Source: an uncultured Collinsella sp. (GTDB lineage Bacteria; Actinomycetota; Coriobacteriia; Coriobacteriales; Coriobacteriaceae). Taken from it: a stretch of 17,396 nucleotides of DNA. Numbering within the stretch: the stretch's first letter is position 1; each line of letters starts with the position of its first letter. Shown piece after piece: positions 1 to 8,600 of this stretch. Below the pieces are notes generated by a model. That model ran no database searches, was not told the origin of the DNA, and saw only the letters and a program-made list of their open reading frames with translations. A program made the position numbers and the translations under genes. The stretch covers positions 1 through 17,396 of the forward strand of contig UQTD01000044.1 in the NCBI GenBank assembly GCA_900543845.1. The letters are read 5' to 3'.

Positions 1-366
1 ATCGGCTACGCGCCCGAGGATTTCTGCGTGCTGGCAAGTGTTGCCGGCGCGGGCGATGGGGCGGTCGCGATAGGCGAGGGCCTGCCGTGTGAGCTGTTCC
101 GCGAGGCGCTCGAGGCCTTGGACCCCGAGGCGGTCCTGCTGTTGGACGATCGCGCGGCCGATACCATGCGCGAGACCTATGCCGATATGCTCGTGGCAAT
201 CGACGACTTCGATACCGCCATGCTCAAGCCCGGCTTGGTCGCCCATGTGCAGGGTCGTCGCGTGCTCGCGCTCGACGGTTTTGAGGCGGCGCTCACTGAC
301 AAAGCCGCCAAGCAGCGCATGTGGGCATACATCAAGCAGCTGACCCCGGCAGCCGCGCCGCTGTAG
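1..366 (+). CDS. 3' end of an unrecognised protein (start outside window)
   Basis: The frame is open from the first base and ends at the TAG at 364-366, so about 121 residues of the C-terminus are visible. A GTG at 28 could be called a start, but no convincing ribosome binding site precedes it and the frame runs on upstream; a partial gene is more likely. The visible part is acidic and alpha/beta-like, with hydrophobic strands (VLLLDD, RVLALDGF) and helices, and ends in a proline/alanine tail. There is no signal peptide, membrane segment or motif that I can assign to a family. It converges with the sensor kinase gene, with about 60 bases between the two stops. I do not recognise the product and propose no function. 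Confidence 0.6.
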   Translation: MGYAPEDFCVLASVAGAGDGAVAIGEGLPCELFREALEALDPEAVLLLDDRAADTMRETYADMLVAIDDFDTAMLKPGLVAHVQGRRVLALDGFEAALTDKAAKQRMWAYIKQLTPAAAPL

Positions 367-406
367 CGGACCGGAGCCGGTAAGGCGGCCCTGACGGGTC
401 GAGCGC

Positions 407-425
407 GGCGCCGACTTGTCGCGCC
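407..425 (-). terminator. Weak hairpin after the sensor kinase gene, possible terminator
   Basis: Directly downstream of the kinase stop (minus strand) the sequence can fold as GGCGC-GAC against GTC-GCGCC, with a two-base loop and one bulged C. No T-tract follows on either strand, so a classical intrinsic terminator is not shown. It may only be a chance GC-rich palindrome between two convergent genes. Confidence 0.22.
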
Positions 426-426
426 C

Positions 427-1704
427 TTACATCACGGCGCGCAGCTCAAACCGGTCGCCGTTGATGCGAAACTGGCAGTTGCCGTTCATACGTTCGACGG
501 CAAGCTTAATGCTTTTGGTTCCAAAGCCGTGTCCGGTGTGCCCGGCTACGGGCATGCCGTCGACCATGCGCGGCGGGCGTCCAAACGTATTAGAGACCAA
601 AAGGAGCAGTTGACCGTCCTCGCAACGCAGGTCCAGATCGACAAATCGCTTGCCCTGGGGAGCGGCGCTTGCGGCGACGATGGCGTTGTCCAGGGCATTT
701 GAGAGCACGCTAAACAGATCGACGTCGGCTACATGGACGCTCTCGGGCACGGCGGCGCGCAAATCGGCGGTGATGCCGTTTCGGTTGATATCGGAGCTAA
801 ATGACGAAAGCACGATATTGACCGTGTCGTTGGCGCAGTAGCGGCGCACAGCGGTGCGGTCGTTCGTCTCGCAGAGTTCGTCGATGCGCTCGAGCGCCTT
901 GTCGATGTGGCCCTCCTCGATCAAAGCCGCAAGGCCGCGCAGGAAGTGCCGCATGTCATGGCGGAGAGCCGAAAGCTCACGTCCAGATTGACGCCAAGCC
1001 TCGAGCTCTTTGATGGCTGCGTTGTCGCGGGTTGCGAGCATCCAGCGCTCGCGCTCGGCGGTTTCCTTTGCCTCGTATTCGCGCAGATACACAGCAAGAA
1101 ACATAAGGTAGAACGCGCAAAGCGCAAACGCCAAAAACTCAACCGTCACCACGGAGCCCGAGTGGAAGAGCGTGGTGTAAACGTTGGTGGCGTAGTCAAA
1201 GATGTAATAGACGAGCGGCAGGATGAGCAGAATCTCGAGCTCGGTGGGGCTTTTAATCGCCAGGCGCGGACCGATGTCGCTTGCCCAATGCAGCAGGATC
1301 GCAAAGACGACGGCCGTGGTGATAATGCGTGCCACGTAGTACGCGATTTGCGAGTCAGTGGCGGCGAGCGCGGCGATGCCCATCCAGTTGCTGAACTGGC
1401 AGCTCAGATAGGCACTGGTGACGCCCAGCATAACGAGCAGCGGGCTCAGGCGATAGCGCGCGCACAGATAGATGACGAGCGGCAGATGCACGACGAGCGG
1501 ATATACCTGACGGGCGAAAAGCTCGCCGCCGACGGCATTGGCGAGGCCGAATGTGCATCCGGTTACGGCGCTGACCATCACGAGCTCAAGCGCATGACGC
1601 CGGTTGATCTCGATACCGCAGAGCGCCGCCGAGGCAAAAACGCCAAAAAGCAGGGTCGTTGCGTGGTGAATTGCCCAAAGTATCATCTCGACCGTGGGGA
1701 GCAT
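427..1704 (-). CDS. AgrC-like sensor histidine kinase (GHKL family)
   Basis: Membrane sensor kinase of 425 residues, the probable partner of the response regulator just upstream. The N-terminal half (about residues 5-206) has roughly seven hydrophobic segments and no separate extracellular domain, as in peptide-sensing AgrC-type kinases. A short coiled-coil linker (about 207-245) leads to the dimerisation/phosphotransfer helix, with LRHDMRHF placing the phospho-acceptor at His249. The GHKL ATPase domain follows, with an N-box LSNALDNAI (Asn336/Asn340) and a glycine box HGFGTKSIK (392-400). The frame is open 27 codons further upstream, but the ATG at 1704 is chosen because it overlaps the regulator stop by one base (TGATG), a typical translational coupling. 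The signal is unknown. No autoinducing-peptide precursor or processing gene is visible nearby, so quorum sensing is not demonstrated. The family call is firm; the ligand is not. Confidence 0.9.
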   Translation of the reverse strand: MLPTVEMILWAIHHATTLLFGVFASAALCGIEINRRHALELVMVSAVTGCTFGLANAVGGELFARQVYPLVVHLPLVIYLCARYRLSPLLVMLGVTSAYLSCQFSNWMGIAALAATDSQIAYYVARIITTAVVFAILLHWASDIGPRLAIKSPTELEILLILPLVYYIFDYATNVYTTLFHSGSVVTVEFLAFALCAFYLMFLAVYLREYEAKETAERERWMLATRDNAAIKELEAWRQSGRELSALRHDMRHFLRGLAALIEEGHIDKALERIDELCETNDRTAVRRYCANDTVNIVLSSFSSDINRNGITADLRAAVPESVHVADVDLFSVLSNALDNAIVAASAAPQGKRFVDLDLRCEDGQLLLLVSNTFGRPPRMVDGMPVAGHTGHGFGTKSIKLAVERMNGNCQFRINGDRFELRAVM

Positions 1705-2426
1705 CAGCGCCTCCCGCTCGCGAACCGCGCCGCAAAGTAGGCATCCTGGAAACCCTGCTTGCAGCTGCGCGCCAGCGGGATGCAAGCGCCCGAGCGCATG
1801 ACGATATCCGTGCGGTTGAAGTGGTCGATATTGCGTAGGTTGACCTGGTAGCTACGGTGACATTTAAAGAAGATTGCGTTTTTGGCCAGCTGGTCCTCGA
1901 TGTTGCGGAACGGCTCGAGCGCCTCGATGTCGCGTCCGTCGCGTAGGTGGAATACCACGTGCTTGTTGCGGGCCTCGGCATATTCGATATCGGACAGGCG
2001 CAGGGCATGGTAGCCAAAGGACGTTTTGGTTACGAGCTCGTCGGTCACGGCGGGTCGCATGCTCGAAAGCTCGTCGAGCAGTTGCGCCAGGCGTTCGTAC
2101 GTTACGGGCTTGAGCAGGTAGTCGAAGGCGCGGACCTCATAGGACTCCAGCGCGAACTCGGGCGACGAGGTGAGAAACACCAGACGCACGGCGGTGTCGG
2201 ATTGGCGCAACTCCCGTGCGGTGTCCATGCCGTTGACGAGCGGCATGATCATGTCGAGCAGAATGATGTCGGCACGCGATGCGACATGGCGGGCCAGCAG
2301 GTCCTCGCCGCGCGTGACGAGCGCAACGTCGACTGCCGTGCCCGTCTCGGTCGACCAGCGGTCGATCATCCGGTGCAGTCTATCTAGAAAAGCGACGTCG
2401 TCGTCGCAGGCGATAATCTTGAGCAT
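1704..2426 (-). CDS. LytTR-family response regulator (AgrA/LytR type)
   Basis: DNA-binding response regulator of 240 residues and first gene of the two-gene signalling operon. The receiver domain (about 1-120) has the acidic triad Asp8-Asp9-Asp10, the phospho-acceptor Asp58 in DIILLDMIMP, Thr86 and Lys106 in the FDYLLKP motif. The C-terminal LytTR domain (about 135-235) is recognised from the segments HALRLSDIEYAEARNKHVVF, FFKCHRSYQVNLRNI and IPLARSCKQGF. The start at 2426 is supported by an AAGGGGG ribosome binding site about seven bases upstream; the frame continues upstream without another good site. LytTR regulators bind paired short repeats and often control surface proteins, toxins or bacteriocins. 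The divergent giant surface protein gene is the nearest plausible target, but that is inference from position only. Confidence 0.92.
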   Translation of the reverse strand: MLKIIACDDDVAFLDRLHRMIDRWSTETGTAVDVALVTRGEDLLARHVASRADIILLDMIMPLVNGMDTARELRQSDTAVRLVFLTSSPEFALESYEVRAFDYLLKPVTYERLAQLLDELSSMRPAVTDELVTKTSFGYHALRLSDIEYAEARNKHVVFHLRDGRDIEALEPFRNIEDQLAKNAIFFKCHRSYQVNLRNIDHFNRTDIVMRSGACIPLARSCKQGFQDAYFAARFASGRR

Positions 2427-2539
2427 TCGAGCCCCCTTAGTAGTTCGATTTTGCCACATTGGGTGCGCGCCGCCCGCGGAGGCGTGTCCCATTTGCGCCC
2501 CAAGGCGTGCAACTCGCGCCAAGCGGCAGGGCGTCAGTT

Positions 2540-2569
2540 TTGACGACCGCACAATACTCCATGGATACA
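2540..2569 (+). promoter_or_regulatory. Candidate promoter of the giant surface protein gene
   Basis: TTGACG (2540-2545) lies 18 bases before GATACA (2564-2569), within the 242-bp divergent region between the response regulator and the surface protein gene. The -10 box is a poor match. The -35 box also sits in a small palindrome, CGTCA-GTTT-TGACG (2532-2545). The 8-mer GGATACAC recurs in front of dnaK (14144-14151). No transcript data support it, and an untranslated leader of about 90 bases would result. Confidence 0.25.
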
Positions 2570-2668
2570 CACGTCAATCGATGCCGGCGGTCGGACGGGG
2601 AATCATGCCGGCCGCCGGCGCCAGGCGATAACGAGCATTGCGAAAGCATAGGGGTAAGGGGAGCTGTG

Positions 2669-5600
2669 ATGAGGGAGAAGAAGATGGGGATGCGCAGACT
2701 TGCTGCTTGCGTGCTGACTGCAGCGCTGGCGCTTGGGGGTGCGGTTACGACGCTCGCCACGCCTACGGTAGCGGAGGCGTATCCGTCCGCCGCGATCAAA
2801 CCGAAGCACCTGAAAAGCGAGCTTTCGTATGGCGAAAGTGATGTAATCCAACTTTCCGGCGGCAAAGACTATCGGTTTGCCGGCACGGTTGATATCGACC
2901 ACTATGAGGTCGAGGGTGGCACCAAGGAGAATCCGACCCGCCTATATTTCACCGACAGCTCGTCTCTGGGCGGTCCGCTGACCGTCAAGCGCGACCTTAC
3001 GTATTCGCAGCACCCCCTCTTTGTGCTTAAGGGCGGTTATGTCGAGCTCATCGGTGATTCGGGCGCCTCGACCGAGGTCCGCTGCGATGGAAAAACGTTT
3101 TTGAGCGATAGCAACGATTACGAAGCGCGTGGAGGTGTCGATAAGCCGAATACGGGCAAGAGCCTCAACCTTTCCGTGAAAAACCTCAAGCTTGTTTCAA
3201 GGACCGATAACAAAGATACCGTTCGGGCAATCACGCTCTATGGAACTATGGGTGCGGGGGAGACGGCCAGCTTCACGAACGTGAATGTCAGCGGTTGGAA
3301 ATGCTGCAAGAACAACGCATTCAAGGTTGACCAGGGTAATGAAATTTACGAAGCCTCGCCGGCGCCTGTGACTATCAGAGGCAGCCAGGTCGCGGTGGAT
3401 GCAACGTTTGTCAACTGCACGTTTAAAAATAATAGTGATGACTGCGTCGGCGCCTTGAGCGTGGTCGGGCGGTCGAAGACTCCAAAAGTTACGTTGAACG
3501 GCTGTACGTTCGAAAACAACAGTCAAGGAATGATTGCATGCGACGAGATGAAGGTTGAGAGCGGTCATGTGCATGCGGGCAATATTGGCGTCAAAAATGC
3601 CATAGTTGCTCTGAATAACTGCAGCATTCGTTCAACAAATAACGCGTCATGGAATGGACCCTGCTCTTATATGTTCAAGGTGTGGGATATTCAATATCAG
3701 ATGCACATGACGAGTGCCATTGCGGTGGCAAAGGATGCGTCGTGCACCATAAACGGTACGGTTATCGACGATTCGTTCGTGTTCCCCTCTGATTATTTCA
3801 ACGGTCGCGACATAAGCGGTCAGGACGAGAAGCGCTGCGCAATTTATGCCCTTGGTTCTGTGACGCTCGCCGGCAACACGAAGGTCACTACGGCCAAGGC
3901 GAAGGGCGTCGACGCATCCGATGTCAGTGGCAATGGCAAGATTCACGTCGATAAGTCTTTCACGGGCGAAGCCGTCCTGTCTGTCGACGATACCAAGTTC
4001 GATCCCGAGTCCAATAAGCAGTACTACTACTATGATTATGTGAACCTTGGCACGAGCGATCTTTCGCAGGAGGATTTCGCGAGCAGGCTCAAGCTTGCCA
4101 ACGCCGACCTTGCATACGACGTTGCCGGTGGCGAGGTCAAGGTCATCCATCGCAAGCACGAGCGCGAGTGGACCTATTCCGCCAACAAGGATGGGTACAG
4201 CATCGCGGCTACGTGCAACGGACAGTATGAGGCCTCACACTGTGTCTACTCCAGGGACGGCGAGACGATCTCGCTGATGTCGTCCAAGAGAGGCGACCTG
4301 AGCTTTACCTACAACGGCAAACAGCGCGACGCCGTGCTTGCTACGACTAAGCCGTCTCAAAAGGACAACGCTGTGGCCCAGGGCAAGGTAAAGATTGTGA
4401 GCGCACGCTTTTACCGTTGCGCTGATGAGAATGACACCGTGGGCATCGAGATGGAAGGGTCGCAGCCGTGCGATGCGGGCATCTATCGCGTGGTGGCGAC
4501 GGTTGCCGTCGAGGGGCAGAACGATGTTACGCTCGAGCGCGTGTTCAAGATCAACCCTGCCTCGCTTGCGGAGAAGGACTCCAACCGCAAGGATCTTTGC
4601 AAGATCGAAATCATTGGCTACGACAAGCTGAAGGATAACGTCAGGTTCAGCAACGGTGACGTGCTCAACGACGTTCCGTCTTATAAGTGGACGGGTGAGG
4701 AGATAACGCCTCGCATTAAGGTGACGTATAAGCTTGGCGACGAATGGATTGAGCTTAAAGAAGGCGTCGATTTCGAACGCCTCGCTTGGGGCGAATCGGT
4801 TTCGGAGAAAGATCCAGGTGCGTACCGGAGCCAGCTCTGGGGCCTGGGAAACTTCGCATCCTACGAGTCAATTTACTCCTGCAAATTTTTCTACTGGAGT
4901 ATCTACGGCACGCAGTTCGAGAATGTTCAGGCCAAGGGCTTTGACGGCACCTATGATGGCAAGGCTCACGCGCCGTCGGTGACGGTCGACAACGCCCCCG
5001 AGGGCATGCAGATCGAATATAGCGTCGATGGTGGCTTGCTGTACGAAGACCGAATCTCCTCCTATACCAATGTCACGCGCGATGTCTATGACAACGTGTG
5101 TGCCGAGATAATTAAGTACCGTATTACCGCACCCGACTACGTGCCGGTGGAGGGCGAGCTTAAGATTAAGATCGCCCCCGCCGATCAGGCCGCTCCAAAG
5201 GACGTCAAGACGACGGCCGCGACCGGGCATGCCTTGGCGGATGGCAGCATCGACGGGATTGATAACACCTACGAGTGGAAAGCCGAGGTTACCAGCGACT
5301 ATCAGCGGATTGCCGAAGGCGAGACGTCGGTTAAGGGTCTCGCCGCTGGCAAATACAGCGTTCGCCTTAAGGCCGACCGTAACCATAACGCCTCCGAGGC
5401 CCTGACGGTTGAGGTCAAGGACGGCCCTAAGAAGGCCGACGGCAGCGGTTGGAAGCACGACGACACCGAACACTGGAACACCTGCACCTGTGGCAAGGAG
5501 GACGTTGCCCGCGCAAAGCATGACTTTGAGTGGGTCGTCGACCAGGCCGCTACGGCTGATAAGCCCGGTTCCAAGCATGAGCGCTGCAAGACGTGCGGCT

Positions 5601-8600
5601 ACGAGCGCGAGTCTGTCGAGATCCCCGCCTTCGGCATCAAGGGCTACTCGGGCACCTACGATGGCGAGTGGCACAGCGTGACGGTTGATACCGAGACTGT
5701 TGCATCTATTAAGTATCGCGAGAAGGGCGAGAAGAAGTGGAGTGACGAGTCTCCGCTCATCTGCGATGCCGGTACCAAGACCGTCGAGTTTGAGGCGACC
5801 CTTACGTCTGGGGACATCTGCAAGGGCGAGGTCGAGCTTAAGGTCGATCCCCGTCCGGTGACGGTGAAGCCCAAGGACGCTTCGAAGACGTACGGCGAGG
5901 CCGATCCGAACTTTGAACTCGAAGCCGTCAAGGGCTCGATTGTTCAGGGCCACCCGCTCTCCTGGTTCAAGATTCACCGTGAAGCCGGCGAGAACGTGGG
6001 CACCTATACGCTGACGATCGAGGAGAGCAAGGTCGGCGACAAGTGGGACAAGATCCAGCGGGCGAACTATGCTCCGACGCTCCAGACCGGCACGTTCGAG
6101 ATCACCAAGCGCCAGATTGGTGTTGGCTGGACGGTCGGAACGTATACCTATAACGGCAAGCCTCAGGGCCCCAAGGTCACGGTCAGCAATGTTGCCGAGG
6201 GTGACGAGGGTAAGGTTTCCTATGAGGTCGAGAACGCGACGGGCATCGATGCCGGTAGCTATCCGGCAAAGGTGACGGGCCTCGTCGGTGACCCCGAGGT
6301 CATCAAGAACTATGCCCTTCCTACCGAAAACCTTGAATATACCTACACGATTTATAAGGCCGAGCAGGAGAAGCCCCAGGGCCTGAAGGCTACCGCCGAA
6401 ACCGTCCGTGGCAAGCGCGACGGCAAGATTGAAGGCGCGCACGGCGGCGTCGCCTACCGCCTGTTCCGCACCGAAGCCGGGGACGCCGATGGCGAGACCA
6501 TGGTTTCCGAAGACGGTAAGATTGAGAATCTTGCCGCTGGCGACTACCAGGTTTGGTATGCCGAGACCGATAATTACATGCCGTCCACGCCTGTGGAAGT
6601 GCATATCGGCAAGGGCAAGTACCTGAACGTCAGTCTTTCCGAGAAAAATGACGAGTACTCGATAGTGTGGCATAGCCCGAACAGGCTGCAGTGGCACGAA
6701 AGCGTGGAGTTCTCGGTAAAAATCTCCGATGGCTACTACGCGGGCGACGACTTTGCCGTCAAGGCAAACGGCGTGCTTCTCGAGAAGAACGAGGGCGGAA
6801 GGTTCGTCCTGAGCAATGTCGAGGAGAATACCGCCATCACGGTCGAGGGCGTGCGCAAGCACGAGGCCGTGAACGATAAGTGGCTCTCCGACGACAATAC
6901 GCACTGGCATCAGTGCACCTGCGGCGAGAAGATCGATGAGACTGTGCACGCCTTTGAGTGGGTCGTCGACAAGGCGCCCACGGCAACCGAGGCTGGCTCC
7001 AAGCATCAGCAGTGCACGGTCTGTGGGCATGCGTTGCCTGCAGTCGAGATTCCGGCTGCCGCTATTGTTGGCTATTCCGATGAGTACGACGGTGCGTATC
7101 ACGCGGTCGATGCGACGAGCCTGCCCGAGGGCGCAACGGCTCAGTACAGCACCGACGGCAAGAACTGGTCCCCCGAGGCCCCCAAGATCAAGGACGTTGG
7201 CACGCTGACCGTTGCTTACAAGGTGACGATTGACGGTGCGACCGCCGAGGGTGAGGTTACGCTCGAGGTCAAGCCACGTGCGATCACGGTTGCGGCCGAT
7301 GCCTCCTCCAAGACGTACGGCGAGGCCGACCCCGTGTTTACGTGGACGATCACATCCGGCGATCTTGTCGAGGGCGAGAGCCTTCAGGGTATTGAGATCG
7401 AGCGCGAAGATGACGACAACGTGCGCGAGGGCGGCTATGCTCTGCAGCTGACGCAGCCCGAGGGTGCAAACCCCAACTACAGCATCACGTTCGTCGACGG
7501 CATGTTCACCATCAACCAGCGTCTGCTCACTGTGACGTGGGGCACCATCGAGTTCACCTATGACGGCAAGGAGCACTGCCCTGTGGCCACGCTCGGCAAT
7601 GTTGTCGGCAATGATGACCTCGGCGCGACCGTCGAGGGCTCCCAGACCGAGGTCGGCACCTCTTATAAGGCGACCCTCGCCGAGCTGACGGGCAAGGCTG
7701 CTGGCAACTACGTGTTGCCCGCCGATGGCTTGACCTGCGAGTTCTCCATCAAGAACGCCGCGCAGTACGCGCCGGTGGTCCAGGCCACCGCCGAGACCGT
7801 GAGCGGCAAGAAGGACGGCAAGATCACGGGCGTCGACGCCACCATGGAGTGGCGCGCCAAGGGCGCTGCCGAGTACCAGGCCGTGGGCGAGGGCGTGACC
7901 GAGCTTAAGGATCTCGCCGCCGGCGTGTACGAGGTGCGCTATCAGGCCAAGGCCAACTACGACGCGTCTTCTGTCACCGAGGTCACCGTGGCTACCGGTC
8001 GCAAGCTCGTCGTGACGCTGCCGAGCAACCAGGTTGGCTATACGCTCACCGCGACGGCAACCGAGCTCGACTGGCACGGTTCCGCAACGCTTACCATGAG
8101 CATCGATAGTGCGTACTTTGCGGGCAAGGACTACGCCGTAAAGGTTGATGGTAAGGCCGTTAAGCTTTCCGACGACGGCACCTATGAGCTCAAGGACGTC
8201 GAGGGCGATGTGAACGTGACGGTCGAGGGCGTGCTCAAGCACGAGCCCGACGGCTCCGGCTGGGCACACGACGCCAAGAACCACTGGCATATCTGCCGCT
8301 GCGGCGAGGTCCTCGACAAGGCCGAGCATACCTTTAAGTGGGTTGTCGACAAGCCGGCGACCGTTGAGGCCAAGGGAGAGAGGCATGAGGAGTGCACCGT
8401 CTGCGGCGAGAAGGGCAAGACCGAGGAGATCGCGATTCTGAAGCCCGAGATCATCGACGGTAAGGGTCAGGCGATTACGGTCGACACCGCCAAGAACCTG
8501 AGCTTCCGCTCGAACGCGCCGATCAGGTACTTCCAGAAGGTGCTGGTTGACGATAAGGAGGTCGCGGCCGAGAACTACGAGCTCACCGAGGGCTCTACGA

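Noticed and set aside
907..1740. Open frame on the plus strand opposite the sensor kinase
   Set aside because: The kinase on the minus strand has clear H, N and G boxes; the opposite frame has low-complexity charged composition and no motif.
2427..2668. LytTR binding repeats in the divergent region
   Set aside because: Only one loose match (TCAGTTTTG near 2534) was found; a second direct copy at the usual spacing is missing, so no site is called.
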